A stretch of 64,000 nt of DNA from Ornithinibacillus californiensis (GTDB lineage Bacteria; Bacillota; Bacilli; Bacillales; Amphibacillaceae), in contig NZ_LDUE01000068.1 of assembly GCF_001038485.1 (NCBI RefSeq), forward strand, positions 1-64,000, in the 5' to 3' direction. The notes beneath the pieces were generated by a model that saw only the letters and a list, made by a program, of their open reading frames with translations, ran no database searches and was not told the DNA's origin. Below are positions 19,839 through 30,371 of the stretch, piece by piece (the first letter of the stretch is position 1; each line of letters opens with the position of its first letter). The position numbers were made by a program, and so were the translations under genes.

Positions 19839-20042
19839 GTAGTTCCTCCAAGAAGTTAGTTTCCATTATTTTCATTCTTTGTTTGGTCTATTATACTACA
19901 AAATCTTTCTTGTTTCATGTTATCGACAAAACCTTTAAAAAGAATGTATCCTTCGATAATTATCATCATAAATAATTGATATGGCAAGCTAGTAAAAAAT
20001 AAAAAGAATGTACGAAAGGTTTATTTCCCTCGTGTACATTCT

Positions 20043-20396
20043 CTAGAATATCTTTGGAATAAAAATGATAAGTCCAACTATGAGAGCGGTTATAGACGCT
20101 GTAAATACTCCTGCAGCTGCAATGTCTTTGATTCTTTTCGCTGTAGGATGTATTTCTGGCTTTAAATAGTTAATAACTTCTTCTATTGCAGTATTTACGA
20201 TTTCAGCCGTCATAACTAGCCCAATTACAATTACTATGGTAATCCATTCGACAGTATCAACACGAAAATAGATTCCGGCAATTATGACGATAATTGCCGA
20301 AATCAAGTGAAGGCGGAAGTTCCATTCAGACTTAATAACTTCTAATAAACCATTTATAGCATATGTAAAACCTATAGCTTTCTTTTTATCTTCCAA
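20043..20396 (-). CDS. dgkA: Undecaprenol/diacylglycerol kinase
   Basis: 117 residues with three membrane helices and the DgkA motif [14 protein letters not shown] (about 66-79) holding the catalytic Glu and metal ligands. In Gram-positive bacteria this family phosphorylates undecaprenol for lipid carrier recycling. It overlaps ybeY by 11 nt, so translation is coupled. The order pgpH-ybeY-dgkA matches Bacillus. Confidence 0.92.
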   Translation of the reverse strand: MEDKKKAIGFTYAINGLLEVIKSEWNFRLHLISAIIVIIAGIYFRVDTVEWITIVIVIGLVMTAEIVNTAIEEVINYLKPEIHPTAKRIKDIAAAGVFTASITALIVGLIIFIPKIF

Positions 20397-20850
20397 GATT
20401 ATATTCCCCTAATATTTCTTCTTGTTTTTGAAACATTTTCTTCTCATCTTCTTCTGTCATATGATCATATCCTAATAAATGGAGAAAACCATGTACTGCC
20501 AGAAATCCTAACTCACGTTCAAAAGAGTGGTTATAGTCTTTCGCTTGTTCCTTCGCTTTTTCTACAGAGATAATTATATCTCCTAATGCTATAGGAACAT
20601 CTTCACCCACAATGTCCATTTCTCCATCTACTTGTTCTTCTAACGCAAAGGAGATAACATCTGTTGGTTTGTCTATATTCCGATAGTCTCGATTGATTAC
20701 TTGGATTTCTTCATTATTAACAAATGTCACAGAAACTTCTGCATGATTTGATACGTCCTCTTTCTTCGCTGTTAATTCTAGCAAACCTTTGATTAATTCA
20801 AAGTGACTCTCAGGTACCAAGTCTGTATTATCTTGAAAATCTATTTCCAT
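20386..20850 (-). CDS. ybeY: Endoribonuclease YbeY
   Basis: 154 residues with the zinc-binding motif [11 protein letters not shown] (about 119-129), the signature of the YbeY/UPF0054 metalloprotein family. It functions in 16S rRNA 3' processing and ribosome quality control. It abuts pgpH with a one-base overlap and overlaps dgkA by 11 nt, indicating an operon. Confidence 0.95.
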   Translation of the reverse strand: MEIDFQDNTDLVPESHFELIKGLLELTAKKEDVSNHAEVSVTFVNNEEIQVINRDYRNIDKPTDVISFALEEQVDGEMDIVGEDVPIALGDIIISVEKAKEQAKDYNHSFERELGFLAVHGFLHLLGYDHMTEEDEKKMFQKQEEILGEYNLGR

Positions 20851-22982
20851 TATTTAGCCTCCTTATTAGGGTATTGAATTCGTGAATGGAAGATACCTTT
20901 TAAAGCTTCGCATATCGTTTGATGAATAATCTTTACCTCTTTAATAGTAAGTGGACAATCGTCTAATTGACCATCCATTAAGCGGTCATTAACGATATTG
21001 GAGACAATTTCATCAATTTTTTCTTCGGTTGGTTCTTTCAACGATCTTACCGCCGCTTCTACAGAATCACAAATCGAAATGATTGCAGCCTCTTTCGTTT
21101 GTGGCTTTGGACCAGGATAACGGTAATCTTCTTCACTTACCATTTTATTAGTTTCTTTCTCTTTGTAATAAAAATACTTCAATAATGTAGTTCCATGATG
21201 TTGCATAGCGATATCGATAATTTCTTTTGGCATTTTATTCTTTTTAAGTAACTCTGCTCCGTCATACGGGTGTCTAATAATAATTTCAGCACTTTGTTCT
21301 GGTGAGATTACATCGTGTGGATTTTTAATAGACAATTGATTCTCGATAAAATAATGTGGTCTTACCGTCTTTCCAATGTCATGATAATAGGCAGCAACCC
21401 TAGCTAAAAGACCGTTTGCACCTATTGCATCACAAGCCGTTTCACTTAAATTAGCTACCATGATGGAATGATGATATGTTCCAGGCGCTTCTGTTAATAT
21501 TTTCTTAAGTAGTGGTTGGTTTGGACTAGACAACTGCAGTAATTTAATATCTGAAAGTATTCCCAGACCTGTCTCGAAAAACGGAAGTAAACCTATAGTC
21601 AGAACAGCAGATAAAAATGCTGAGGCTAATCCAAAACTCGATAGGACGATTACATCACCTAATGAATATTTCTCAAAGGACAAGAATACAAATAATAGTA
21701 TAGTGACAATATTAACAATAGACATGCCAATACCCGATCGAACAATGGAAAGGCGATCCTTAACATTCATTAAACATACTATTGCAGCAAATTGCGAGAA
21801 AAAGAAATATACAGTTGCTTCAATGTTAAGTGTACCAGGTATTTCACCGTTAAAAATAACACCACCGAGAATAGCATATAAAGCCGTTAACACGATTGCT
21901 AAACGCTCTGTAATTAGTTGTTTTACTAGCAATACACCCGTAGCTACAGGAACTATAAAGAATAGTTGGTTTGCCTGAGTAGTATAAAGACTTATTACCT
22001 TCATTAAGGATACGACAAAAAAGCTAATTAACAGAATGGAAGCAATCTTTCCTTTATCTAGACCTTTTCGATTATCAATCCGATTCATTTCATAAATCAT
22101 GATTGATCCAATTAATAGAATTAAAATAGCTAAGCCAATGACCGGAAATACGTTTCGGTCATCATTTAATAAGCCGACTAATTGTAATTTCTCATAGAGC
22201 TCATGAGTTATCGTTTCTCCCTCTCTAACAATAACTTCCCCGGCATTTATTATAACTGGCTCTACATTACTAGCTGCCTGTTTTCTAGCTTCAGCAGTTT
22301 TCTCCTGATCGTAAAAAGAATTCTCAACGACAGCAAACTCGGTTAACTCCTGTAACGCATCTATAAAATTTTGTTCAAGCGTCGAATAGCGAATGTTTTC
22401 TTTAATACTAGATATTGCACTGTTAATATTATCCGTTCTTACGCCACTTTGATATTCATCCTGCAAATAAGAAATAAATAAATCCTTACCGTTTTCCCTA
22501 TCCGCCTTCGATACGTCTATTAATCTTAAAAAAACACTATCTTCTACTTTATCAGTAATATTATTTGATATTAATTGTTTCAGTCGTTGAACTTTTTCAC
22601 GATTATTAAGCTGAACTGGAAGCCCAGTAGAATCTTCTTTCATCTCGGATTCTGATTCCAATCGATCAATTGCGATAAATATTTCTTCTATGTAACCAAT
22701 TTGTTCCTCTGAAATATCCTCAGATATACTAAATCGATCCTCCACAGCAATAGATGCTTCTCTTGTCTTTCTTTTGGTTTCGTCCTGATTTTCAATTGTA
22801 ATGGGTGAGCGAATAGTCTCTCTAGCAGTTGTTAAAGGTTCAATATCGTAAGTTTCGGTGTAAACATTATTAAATGTTAGTAAGAAGTAATAAAGACCTA
22901 ATGCTGATATAGGCATCAGGATTCGCAACCATTTTGACCGAAGCTTTAGAATAGATTCTAAAATATCTTTAAATGAATTCAC
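20850..22982 (-). CDS. pgpH: 7TM-HD cyclic-di-AMP phosphodiesterase PgpH
   Basis: 710 residues: one N-terminal membrane segment (about 18-37), a large extracellular 7TMR-HDED domain (~50-265), seven membrane helices (~275-470), and a cytoplasmic HD domain with [18 protein letters not shown] and AMQHHGTT. This is the PgpH (YqfF) architecture that hydrolyses c-di-AMP to pApA and so influences potassium and osmotic balance. It heads the pgpH-ybeY-dgkA group, downstream of phoH. Confidence 0.95.
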   Translation of the reverse strand: MNSFKDILESILKLRSKWLRILMPISALGLYYFLLTFNNVYTETYDIEPLTTARETIRSPITIENQDETKRKTREASIAVEDRFSISEDISEEQIGYIEEIFIAIDRLESESEMKEDSTGLPVQLNNREKVQRLKQLISNNITDKVEDSVFLRLIDVSKADRENGKDLFISYLQDEYQSGVRTDNINSAISSIKENIRYSTLEQNFIDALQELTEFAVVENSFYDQEKTAEARKQAASNVEPVIINAGEVIVREGETITHELYEKLQLVGLLNDDRNVFPVIGLAILILLIGSIMIYEMNRIDNRKGLDKGKIASILLISFFVVSLMKVISLYTTQANQLFFIVPVATGVLLVKQLITERLAIVLTALYAILGGVIFNGEIPGTLNIEATVYFFFSQFAAIVCLMNVKDRLSIVRSGIGMSIVNIVTILLFVFLSFEKYSLGDVIVLSSFGLASAFLSAVLTIGLLPFFETGLGILSDIKLLQLSSPNQPLLKKILTEAPGTYHHSIMVANLSETACDAIGANGLLARVAAYYHDIGKTVRPHYFIENQLSIKNPHDVISPEQSAEIIIRHPYDGAELLKKNKMPKEIIDIAMQHHGTTLLKYFYYKEKETNKMVSEEDYRYPGPKPQTKEAAIISICDSVEAAVRSLKEPTEEKIDEIVSNIVNDRLMDGQLDDCPLTIKEVKIIHQTICEALKGIFHSRIQYPNKEAK

Positions 22983-23050
22983 CTTTTCTCTCCCCCGCTT
23001 TCGAAAAGTTAAACCGCTATCTTTTTAAATATTACGAAAAATAAAGAAAT

Positions 23051-23069
23051 AAGACCCTATAGGGGTCTT
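23051..23069 (-). terminator. Short hairpin after phoH
   Basis: AAGACCC and GGGTCTT pair around a 5-nt loop, just after the phoH stop codon. The minus-strand tail ATTTCTTTATTTTT is T-rich but interrupted. It may only partly separate phoH from pgpH. Confidence 0.5.
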
Positions 23070-23074
23070 TAGTG

Positions 23075-24043
23075 CTAGTCAATTTTGTTGCTCTTTTCAT
23101 ATGCATCGATAATTTTTTGGACTAAATGATGTCTTACTACATCCGTTTGCGTTAAGTAAATGATAGAAATACCCTTAATAGTGGATAATAGCTTATCTGC
23201 TACCTGCAATCCTGACTTAACTCCTTTTGGTAAGTCAACTTGCGTGATATCTCCAGTGATAACCATTTTAGATCCAAAGCCTAATCGAGTTAAGAACATT
23301 TTCATTTGCTCTGGTGTGGTGTTTTGTGCCTCATCTAAAATAACAAAAGCATCATCTAATGTTCTGCCACGCATATAGGCTAATGGTGCAATTTCAATCG
23401 TTTCTCGTTCAATTAATCGCAGAGTATGTTCTGCACCCAATACATCATTTAATGCATCGTATAAAGGTCTTAAATAAGGGTCTACCTTTTCTTTTAAATC
23501 ACCCGGTAAAAAGCCTAAGCTTTCCCCAGCCTCAACAGCAGGTCTGGTTAAGATGATTCTCTTTACATGACCATTTTTTAAAGCCTGTACGGCCATAACC
23601 ACCGCTAGATAAGTTTTCCCAGTTCCTGCAGGACCAATACCGAAAACTAAGTCATTCTTCTTAATAGCATCTACATAACTTTTTTGTCCCAACGTTTTAA
23701 TACGTATAGATTTGCCTTTAACATTTTTTGCAATGACGTCCTCGAACAAGGTTTCGAATTGATTGATTTTACCCTGTTTTGCTAATTCAATTGCATACAC
23801 GATATCACGCTCAGAAATGGTTATTCCTTTACGCACGACACTTAGCAGTGTTAACAGGACATCTTGCACAATTGCAATATCACTATCAGTTCCAGAAACG
23901 CTAACTTTTTCTCCCCTAGTTACAATGGAGACATTCAGTTTGTCTTCAATATGTTTTAAATATCTGTCATTATTACCAAAAAGCTCCAGAGCCTCTTCCG
24001 GACTAGTTAGTTCAATATCAATTGCGTTTAAATTTTCTGGCAT
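23075..24043 (-). CDS. phoH: PhoH family ATPase
   Basis: 322 residues: an N-terminal KH-like segment (about 30-70) and a P-loop ATPase with GPAGTGKT (137-144) and ILDEAQN (Walker B). It belongs to the YbeZ/PhoH group linked with YbeY in RNA metabolism, and ybeY lies nearby downstream. ATG at 24043 has AAGGAG 7 nt upstream; a TTG two codons earlier overlaps this RBS. It follows yqfD by 2 bp. Confidence 0.94.
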   Translation of the reverse strand: MPENLNAIDIELTSPEEALELFGNNDRYLKHIEDKLNVSIVTRGEKVSVSGTDSDIAIVQDVLLTLLSVVRKGITISERDIVYAIELAKQGKINQFETLFEDVIAKNVKGKSIRIKTLGQKSYVDAIKKNDLVFGIGPAGTGKTYLAVVMAVQALKNGHVKRIILTRPAVEAGESLGFLPGDLKEKVDPYLRPLYDALNDVLGAEHTLRLIERETIEIAPLAYMRGRTLDDAFVILDEAQNTTPEQMKMFLTRLGFGSKMVITGDITQVDLPKGVKSGLQVADKLLSTIKGISIIYLTQTDVVRHHLVQKIIDAYEKSNKID

Positions 24044-24045
24044 GT

Positions 24046-25281
24046 TCAATCTCCTTGAGTTATAGGTTGTGCTTCTACTATATTCTCTTCAACTGTAATA
24101 TATAATTCTAATTTAACTTTACCATTCTCAATCGTTTCATGCAAAACTTTTTCCGACACGATAGTTGCTTCTGATCCAAGCTGTAATTGTAGTTCTTCTT
24201 TGGCTTGTTTTATTCCTGCCTGTATTGCCTGCTCTTTTGTTCTATCGATTTCATGAAATTGTTTTTCACTGAGAGTTGTTTCAATTATTCTAAGTGGCAA
24301 ATTCCATTTTATAAATTTAATAGGTGTCTCTAGAGTATCATGATGAACAGCCTCATATTCTGGTGATTTAAACCCCCAAATCGGAAACTTAAAATCCTTT
24401 ATACCTAAGTAATATTTTTTCTCTTGTTGACCAGTAAGTAATTCATAATTCTGCTTAAGTGGAATGGTCACGTCAACCTCATACCAAGTACTCGCAATAA
24501 TTTCTCCTTCAGCAGGTACTAAAACTGATTTCTTCTTTTCTTTTTTATTCTCTTTGTCATCATTTACTTGTGTATCTTGTACCTCATTTAGAACGCCAGA
24601 AACGAGAACTTGTCCCGGTTTTACATAATCATTAACTTCAACTTTAGGTAAGCCTTTAGACACATACATACGTTTAATAACCCCTTTTTTGGTGGCTATT
24701 AAATTTCTTGGACCTTCAACTTTTTCCTCTTTGATCACAATCTTTTCTACGCCTTCGAGTTGATAGGTTGTCCCTTTTTGACGCACACCAACCCAAAGTA
24801 ATTCTGGAATATCATTCGTAAGCTTCTGTTGAATGACGCCAGGCGACTCAATGGTAAAGAGCCACGCACCTGGATGAACGCCATATTCATTCAATTGCTT
24901 CGATATTTTTTCTTCTATTTCAATAGGTAACTCCCCTGTCACTTCCACTTTCCATATAATATTAGACATGAATAATATCATTATAATGCTCATCACGAGA
25001 GACAGCACAAATTCTTTTCTTCTTAAGAAACGGTGAAATAAAAAAGGATACCCTCTCCGTTGGGTAAACGATATTTTATACTTCGTTTCTCGCCTTAACT
25101 TTTTTATTTCGGAAATATCTGCTAGTTTTACATTTCCACTACATGTTTTTTTTCCATCCCGTTTAATATTCCATACCGTTACACCTCTGTCTGTACACTC
25201 CTGAAAAAACAGTTCAGGCATATGACCAGTTACTTTTATCCGTACATACCCCTTTATATAAGATCCTTGAATCTGTTTCAT
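24046..25281 (-). CDS. yqfD: Sporulation protein YqfD
   Basis: 411 residues: an N-terminal soluble part with GYVRIKVTG, one membrane segment (about 91-111), a long extracytoplasmic region with repeated beta-rich stretches, and a C-terminal EQAIQAGIKQAKEELQLQ. This is the YqfD family, a SigE-controlled mother-cell sporulation protein in B. subtilis, encoded with yqfC. A Lys-rich insertion (~215-225, NDDKENKKEKKKS) lies in the outer domain. It is 23 bp downstream of yqfC. Confidence 0.92.
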   Translation of the reverse strand: MKQIQGSYIKGYVRIKVTGHMPELFFQECTDRGVTVWNIKRDGKKTCSGNVKLADISEIKKLRRETKYKISFTQRRGYPFLFHRFLRRKEFVLSLVMSIIMILFMSNIIWKVEVTGELPIEIEEKISKQLNEYGVHPGAWLFTIESPGVIQQKLTNDIPELLWVGVRQKGTTYQLEGVEKIVIKEEKVEGPRNLIATKKGVIKRMYVSKGLPKVEVNDYVKPGQVLVSGVLNEVQDTQVNDDKENKKEKKKSVLVPAEGEIIASTWYEVDVTIPLKQNYELLTGQQEKKYYLGIKDFKFPIWGFKSPEYEAVHHDTLETPIKFIKWNLPLRIIETTLSEKQFHEIDRTKEQAIQAGIKQAKEELQLQLGSEATIVSEKVLHETIENGKVKLELYITVEENIVEAQPITQGD

Positions 25282-25304
25282 AACATCCTCCCGATTACCA
25301 TCTT

Positions 25305-25586
25305 TTATCTTGGAATAAATTTAACCTCAGTTATTTTCCCTTCCAATAATATTTCTTCAGGTAACATCATCTTTAGCACAAATGATGATCCTTTTATTTG
25401 AATATAACCCTTAGTTGTTTTAAGTCTTAGTTCATTATCCGTAAATACGGAAAGACCCTTATGATTCTCAATATAAACATGTAGTTGTCCGATTATGGTC
25501 ATTCTAGGCAACTCCATAACAACATCAGAAGGCAATGCTAGATGTTTTACTAGCCATGGTCGTAATCGTTGATGTAGTTTTTTCAC
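25305..25586 (-). CDS. yqfC: Sporulation protein YqfC
   Basis: 93 residues with the YabP/YqfC pattern: PRMTIIGQLHVYIENHKGLS followed by beta-strands ending IEGKITEV-like (LEGKITEVKFI). In Bacillus yqfC and yqfD form a sporulation operon of unknown exact role, with YqfC thought to assist envelope changes. The start is GTG at 25586 with GAGGGGG 9 nt upstream. A terminator (25646-25680) separates it from the gene upstream. Confidence 0.9.
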   Translation of the reverse strand: MKKLHQRLRPWLVKHLALPSDVVMELPRMTIIGQLHVYIENHKGLSVFTDNELRLKTTKGYIQIKGSSFVLKMMLPEEILLEGKITEVKFIPR

Positions 25587-25645
25587 AAATGTGAGCCCCC
25601 TCTCACATACATATTTATGAAAAAATGAAACAGATAAGAACTAAA

Positions 25646-25680
25646 AAACCCAAAAGCATCAGTTAGATGCTTTTGGGTTT
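25646..25680 (-). terminator. Terminator of the nfeD-floA operon
   Basis: AAACCCAAAAGCATC and GATGCTTTTGGGTTT form a long perfect stem with a 5-nt loop, followed on the minus strand by TTTTTTAG. It lies 3 bp after the stop of the Pro-rich protein gene. Confidence 0.9.
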
Positions 25681-25682
25681 CA

Positions 25683-26195
25683 TTATCGATTCCTATTTCT
25701 ATTTCTTTCAGTAATAACATTCCGGTATGGTTTCCTAGCTCTAGGAGGACCAAGTACCTCAGACATAATAATCCCTTGAACTAATCCTTTTGAGTTTAGT
25801 CCGGTTTTTACGTCTTTCTTAAATTGCTCCATATTTTCATTGGTTGCATCTAAGGAATGGTTTTTAATCTCATCCTGTATCGCCGTTCCCAGTGATAGAT
25901 CCTGTTGGCTAATATCTCCAACAGATACATTAACCTGAGTATTCATGCGGCTAGCAAGTTGCTCCATTTGTTTTCGTTGCTGTTCTTCAGCATAAACCTT
26001 AGAAGGATTAGACTCATAAACCGGTTGTTTAGGTTTAGACCTTCCTCCTGAAGGGGTAGGTGTTGGCTTTGGCACTTGATTGGGTCGGTCAGGTTTACGT
26101 TGCTGATCTTGTTCTGTCTTATTACCACTCAATGATTTTAAGATCCCAAAGATAATTACAGCGGCAAACCCAATAACTTCAATTAGACCATCCAT
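25683..26195 (-). CDS. Membrane-anchored Pro/Gln-rich protein downstream of floA
   Basis: 170 residues: an N-terminal hydrophobic segment (about 5-20), a polar Pro-rich linker (~30-62, with PNQVPKPTPTPSGG), a Gln/Met helix, and a conserved-looking C-terminal block (QGIIMSEVLGPPRARKPYR) followed by a basic RNRNRNR end. It sits 34 bp after floA in the position of yqfB. I do not recognise a family. The GPPRA(R/K)KPYR ending suggests a short docking or interaction peptide. Function unknown; it may act with FloA/NfeD at membrane microdomains. Confidence 0.65.
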   Translation of the reverse strand: MDGLIEVIGFAAVIIFGILKSLSGNKTEQDQQRKPDRPNQVPKPTPTPSGGRSKPKQPVYESNPSKVYAEEQQRKQMEQLASRMNTQVNVSVGDISQQDLSLGTAIQDEIKNHSLDATNENMEQFKKDVKTGLNSKGLVQGIIMSEVLGPPRARKPYRNVITERNRNRNR

Positions 26196-26229
26196 CTATT
26201 TCCCCCTCTTCATTTTATAATAAAGAATA

Positions 26230-27219
26230 TTACTTTTCATCGTCATTATCTTCTTTAGATAGTTTGCCAATAGAATCACGCATATCTGTATCAGCATTTA
26301 TGTTTTCATAGTTTAGGTAATCCATAACACCTAATTTTCCAGTTCTCAATGCTTCAGCAAGAGCAAGTGGTACGTCCGCTTCTGCTTCAACAACCTTCGC
26401 GCGCATTTCTTGAACACGTGCAACCATTTCTTGTTCTTGAGCAACTGCCATAGCACGACGCTCTTCTGCTTTCGCCTGTGCAATCTTTTTGTCTGCCTCA
26501 GCTTGGTCAGTTTGTAGCATTGCACCAATGTTCTTACCGATATCAACATCTGCTATATCAATTGACAGGATTTCAAATGCTGTACCAGCATCTAATCCTT
26601 TAGCAAGTACAGTATGTGAAATCATATCTGGGTTTTCTAGTACTTTTGCATGTGTTTCTGAACTACCAATTGTACTAACAACACCTTCACCAACACGGGC
26701 AATGATTGTTTCTTCACCAGCCCCCCCGACTAAGCGGTCAATGTTAGCACGTACGGTGATTCTAGCTTTCGCTTTTACCTCGATACCATCCATCGCGATC
26801 CCTGCGATAAACGGTGTTTCAATTACTTCTGGGTTAACACTCATTTGTACAGCTTCAAGTACATCACGCCCCGCAAGGTCAATTGCAGCAGCACGTTCAA
26901 AAGTTAATTCAATATTTGCACGGTGTGCAGCGATTAAGGCATTAACAACTCTGTCTACGTTACCACCAGCTAAGTAATGGCTCTCCAGTTGGTTAGTAGT
27001 TACTGCAAGACCAGCTTTATGTGCTTTGATTAAAGGGTTAATCACGCGACTAGGTACTACTCGACGTAAACGCATCCCTACTAATTGTAAAATCCCAACT
27101 CTTACCCCTGCAGCTAATGCACTAATCCATAGCGTTACAGGAATGAATGTAAATAAGATTGCTACAGCAATCAAGATTACTGCGATTAGTATCACAGGCA
27201 AAATAATTTCTTCACTCAT
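26230..27219 (-). CDS. floA: Flotillin-like protein FloA
   Basis: 329 residues: an N-terminal hydrophobic hairpin (about 5-28) and an SPFH-type domain with [19 protein letters not shown] and [20 protein letters not shown], followed by a Gln/Glu/Ala-rich coiled coil (~230-290). This is FloA (YqfA), which organises functional membrane microdomains. It lies 49 bp after a long nfeD gene, the classic partner arrangement. The protein is unusually conserved, so the call is safe. Confidence 0.96.
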   Translation of the reverse strand: MSEEIILPVILIAVILIAVAILFTFIPVTLWISALAAGVRVGILQLVGMRLRRVVPSRVINPLIKAHKAGLAVTTNQLESHYLAGGNVDRVVNALIAAHRANIELTFERAAAIDLAGRDVLEAVQMSVNPEVIETPFIAGIAMDGIEVKAKARITVRANIDRLVGGAGEETIIARVGEGVVSTIGSSETHAKVLENPDMISHTVLAKGLDAGTAFEILSIDIADVDIGKNIGAMLQTDQAEADKKIAQAKAEERRAMAVAQEQEMVARVQEMRAKVVEAEADVPLALAEALRTGKLGVMDYLNYENINADTDMRDSIGKLSKEDNDDEK

Positions 27220-27268
27220 ATATATCCTCCTAGAACAATTTTTTATATTATAGGTTAATAATTTAACC

Positions 27269-28591
27269 TTATAATTCTCTTACAATAACACGTACTCCTT
27301 CTACCTTTACTACTTTTACCTTAGTATCTTTCTGGATAAAACTACCTTCAGATACTACATCGACGCGTTCATTTCCAACAACAGCAACTCCAGAAGGCCT
27401 AAGGGCAGTTACCGTTATTCCAACCATTCCAATTAAGTCAAGACGATTTTCATTCGAAACATAACCTAACTCTGTTGTAGTACGGTCTCTAAGAATGACA
27501 TGGCGGAACACACCTTTATCAAGACCTATTCTTCTAAATAATATTACAGCGGCAACAATTGCAACAATAAAGGCAATGGAAACACTCATCATCATATCTC
27601 CTACATTTGCTCCTGACATGAATAACGACCCAATAATTGCCCCTACACCTAATAAACCTAATATACCACCTGGTACAAAAAATTCCGCAATAATCAATGC
27701 TAGCCCTATTAAAAGAATAATAATAGCTTCCATTCCAGCAAGTCCAGCTACGACATGCCCATAGAAAAAGAGAACTAGAGATATAAGTCCAATACTTCCT
27801 GGCACACCAAATCCTGGTGAATAAAGTTCAACAATTAATCCAAGACCTGCTAATGATAGTAGAATAGATACCACAATTGGGTTTGTAATAAATCTTGCAA
27901 TATTCTCTGCAAGTGTTGGATCAGTTTGAATAACCGTGCCTTTGGATAACCCTAATTCATAAAGCAATTCGGTTCTATCGGACACGATACCTTCTGTGTA
28001 ACCAACCTCTAATGCTTCTTGTGGAGTTAAAGTTAAAAACTCCCCTTCTCCCGCATCAAGCTCAGGTAAATCAATACTCGAATCAGCCATGGCCGCAGCA
28101 TAGAGAGGGTTTCTTCCACCGGATTCGGCAGCACTTGTCATTGCTTTTAACCAAGCAGATTGTGCTTTTTTATCTGCCGCAGTACCATCCGAATTGATAA
28201 CACCACTAGCCCCCATCGTTGCCCGTGGAGTCATATAAATGTTATCTGTATGTAAGGCGATATACGATCCTGCTGACAATGCTTGGCTTATAATATAAGA
28301 GGTTGTAGGGATATCTAGATTGGCAATAATTGTTCCTATATTATCTGCAGCCTCGACACTTCCCCCAGGAGTATTAATTTCAAAGATAATATGATCTGCT
28401 CCTGCTTCAAGTGCTTCTTCTGTTGTTCTAGATAAGAAGGCTTCCAATCCCCGTTCAACATCATCCTCAATAGGAATAACATAGATTAGTTTTCCTCCGC
28501 CCTGGTCGTTAGCGTAGCTAAAACTAGAAGGCAAAAATAAAGATAGGATAATGAATAATGAACTATAAAATAGTAAATGTTTTTTCTGCAA
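27269..28591 (-). CDS. NfeD family membrane serine protease-like protein (YqeZ)
   Basis: 440 residues: signal peptide (about 1-27), a ClpP-class domain with [15 protein letters not shown] and [12 protein letters not shown]-like [15 protein letters not shown] and [12 protein letters not shown], four to five membrane helices (~235-355), and a C-terminal NfeD OB-fold (~365-440). The Ser in SAGSY is the likely nucleophile with a Lys partner in the family. It pairs with FloA in microdomains. The start is TTG at 28591, with AAGGGGGTG about 8 nt upstream. Confidence 0.93.
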   Translation of the reverse strand: MQKKHLLFYSSLFIILSLFLPSSFSYANDQGGGKLIYVIPIEDDVERGLEAFLSRTTEEALEAGADHIIFEINTPGGSVEAADNIGTIIANLDIPTTSYIISQALSAGSYIALHTDNIYMTPRATMGASGVINSDGTAADKKAQSAWLKAMTSAAESGGRNPLYAAAMADSSIDLPELDAGEGEFLTLTPQEALEVGYTEGIVSDRTELLYELGLSKGTVIQTDPTLAENIARFITNPIVVSILLSLAGLGLIVELYSPGFGVPGSIGLISLVLFFYGHVVAGLAGMEAIIILLIGLALIIAEFFVPGGILGLLGVGAIIGSLFMSGANVGDMMMSVSIAFIVAIVAAVILFRRIGLDKGVFRHVILRDRTTTELGYVSNENRLDLIGMVGITVTALRPSGVAVVGNERVDVVSEGSFIQKDTKVKVVKVEGVRVIVREL

Positions 28592-28762
28592 TTATTACAC
28601 CCCCTTTTCATACATTAGTTTATACGTCTTATAGTTTACTTAGGTTTCAAAAAGTTAAAAAAGGACATGTTAATATACATAAATAGTACCATAGTTATCT
28701 ATGTGAAAGGTAGGGAAATGAGATAAGTTAATGGGTAATATTATTTAAGTTGGGTAAATTAA

Positions 28763-28789
28763 AAACCCTTGCTTAAATAGCAAGGGTTT
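28763..28789 (-). terminator. Terminator of rpsU-yqeY
   Basis: AAACCCTTGC and GCAAGGGTTT pair perfectly around a 7-nt loop and are followed by TTAATTT on the minus strand. It lies 11 bp after the yqeY stop. Confidence 0.85.
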
Positions 28790-28800
28790 AAAGGGTATAC

Positions 28801-29247
28801 TTAATTCAAATGTTCTTGAACTAATTTATTAATTTTAGAGCCGTCTGCCTTACCTTTTACTTTAGGCATAATCGCACTCATCACTTTACCCATATCTTTC
28901 TTTGAAGATGCACCAGTTTCTTGAATCGTTTCTTGAACAATCGCTGAAAGCTCTTCATCAGAAAGCTGTTCAGGCATATACGCTTGAATTATTTTGATTT
29001 CCGTTTCAAGTTTTTCAACAAGATCATCGCGTCCAGCTGATTTAAATTCTTGGAGGGAATCTTTTCTTTGTTTCAATTCTCTTGATAAAATTGTTATATC
29101 TTCATCTTCCGATAACTCATTCTTACCAAGTTTAATCGATTCATTTTGTAATGAAGCTTTAACCATTCGAATAACACTAAGTCTTTCTTTGTCTTTATTC
29201 TTCATCGCTTGCTTCATATCGTCGTTTAACTGTGATAGTAAAGACAC
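28801..29247 (-). CDS. yqeY: GatB/YqeY domain protein
   Basis: 148 residues, helical, matching the GatB/YqeY family: [20 protein letters not shown] at the N terminus and [20 protein letters not shown] at the C terminus. The fold resembles the tRNA-binding tail of GatB; its cellular role is unclear. The start is GTG (29247) with GTAGGTG upstream. It follows rpsU by 18 bp, as in most Bacilli. Confidence 0.93.
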   Translation of the reverse strand: MSLLSQLNDDMKQAMKNKDKERLSVIRMVKASLQNESIKLGKNELSEDEDITILSRELKQRKDSLQEFKSAGRDDLVEKLETEIKIIQAYMPEQLSDEELSAIVQETIQETGASSKKDMGKVMSAIMPKVKGKADGSKINKLVQEHLN

Positions 29248-29265
29248 TTCAGAGCACCTACTTTA

Positions 29266-29439
29266 GAATTTACGCTTTCTAGCAGCTTCAGATTTCTTTT
29301 TACGCTTAACGCTAGGTTTTTCATAGTGTTCACGCTTACGATATTCTTGTAGTGTCCCACTTTTTGCTACACTACGTTTAAAGCGACGAAGAGCATCCTC
29401 AAGAGACTCGTTTTTACGAACGCGAGTTGTATTTGACAT
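29266..29439 (-). CDS. rpsU: 30S ribosomal protein S21
   Basis: 57 residues after the ATG at 29439 (GGGAGG 7-9 nt upstream), with the S21 pattern [20 protein letters not shown] and a basic tail. Binds the 16S rRNA near the anti-Shine-Dalgarno region. A longer open frame upstream is not used because it lacks an RBS and the family starts at MSNTTRV/MSKTVV-like sequences. It is transcribed with yqeY. Confidence 0.95.
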
Positions 29440-29477
29440 GCTAATTTCCCTCCCTCCGAAGCAAAAAAACAGATTAT

Positions 29478-29506
29478 AAAGGCATATGTACATATCACAT
29501 GCCTTT
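29478..29506 (-). terminator. Probable terminator after deoC
   Basis: AAAGGCAT and ATGCCTTT pair around a 13-nt loop on the minus strand, then ATAATCTGTTTTTTT follows. The T-run is displaced. A TATAAT overlapping its end might serve the rpsU promoter, but no good -35 was found. Confidence 0.5.
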
Positions 29507-29572
29507 TGTAATTATAATATAACTAGAAACATCGGTCAACTGATTATTTTAATTCTAGTAATACAATTGGTA

Positions 29573-30244
29573 TTAATAATCTGACGTGCCTTTGTTTCCG
29601 TTAATAATATCCACTCCTGCGCTTGCACCAATTCTGGTTGCTCCTGCATTAATCATTGCTTCTGCACCAGCCAAATCTCTTACCCCTCCGGAAGCTTTTA
29701 CTCCCATATCTGGTCCGACTGTTTTGCGCATTAACGTAATATCTTCTACAGTAGCTCCTCCACCGGAAAAACCAGTTGAAGTTTTTACGAAATCTGCACC
29801 AGCTTCTTTAGCAAGTTTACAAGCACGAACCTTCTCATCTTCTGTCAATAGTGACGTCTCAATGATTACTTTTGTTAAGGCTTGTCCTTTTGCTTCATTA
29901 ACAACTGCCTGGATATCTTGTTTAACAAATTCATCATTACCTGTTTTTAGTTCGCCGACATTAATCACCATGTCGACCTCTGTTGCACCATCCGAAATGG
30001 CTTGTTTCGTTTCGAAAACTTTTGTTGGTGTAGAAGTTGCACCTAAAGGAAAACCAATTACCGTACAAACCTTAACAGAAGTATCTTTTAAATGATCATA
30101 GCATAATGAAACCCAGTGTGGATTTACACATACGGAAGCAAATTCATATTCCTTTGCTTCTTTAACAATTTTCAAAATACTTTCTTTTGTTGTATCTGGC
30201 TTTAAAAGTGTATGGTCAATATATTTTTCTAAATTAGTAATCAT
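29573..30244 (-). CDS. deoC: Deoxyribose-phosphate aldolase
   Basis: 223 residues of the DeoC/LacD aldolase fold. The Schiff-base Lys is K154 in VKTSTGFS; D91 in EVDMVINVG and a second Lys in GVKASGGVR complete the site. It splits 2-deoxyribose 5-phosphate into glyceraldehyde 3-phosphate and acetaldehyde. ATG at 30244 with AAGGGAAG upstream. In B. subtilis the aldolase gene lies in the dra-nupC-pdp operon; here it stands between rpsU and mtaB without other nucleoside genes, an apparent relocation. Confidence 0.95.
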   Translation of the reverse strand: MITNLEKYIDHTLLKPDTTKESILKIVKEAKEYEFASVCVNPHWVSLCYDHLKDTSVKVCTVIGFPLGATSTPTKVFETKQAISDGATEVDMVINVGELKTGNDEFVKQDIQAVVNEAKGQALTKVIIETSLLTEDEKVRACKLAKEAGADFVKTSTGFSGGGATVEDITLMRKTVGPDMGVKASGGVRDLAGAEAMINAGATRIGASAGVDIINGNKGTSDY

Positions 30245-30346
30245 AATGATTCTTCCCTTCTTTAGTTGTACGTACCTCTTTGACAATCATAGCATCTTCC
30301 AAAATAAAAAGCTATCTATTATAAATTTTTTTAGTCGTTAAGTAAA

Positions 30347-30371
30347 ATGCCCAGTCTTCCGACTAGGCATT
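30347..30371 (-). terminator. Hairpin overlapping the mtaB stop codon
   Basis: AATGCCTAGTC and GACTGGGCATT pair (one G-U) on the minus strand; the 5' arm includes the mtaB TAG stop. A T-rich TTTACTTAA follows. It separates mtaB from deoC. Confidence 0.6.

Noticed and set aside
26489-26977. Plus-strand open frame of 162 codons opposite floA
   Set aside because: It is antisense to a highly conserved gene, has Ser/Thr/Ile-rich low-complexity composition and no RBS or family pattern.
29586-30095. Plus-strand open frame of 169 codons opposite deoC
   Set aside because: It mirrors the deoC coding frame; no RBS, and deoC has full catalytic motifs on the other strand.
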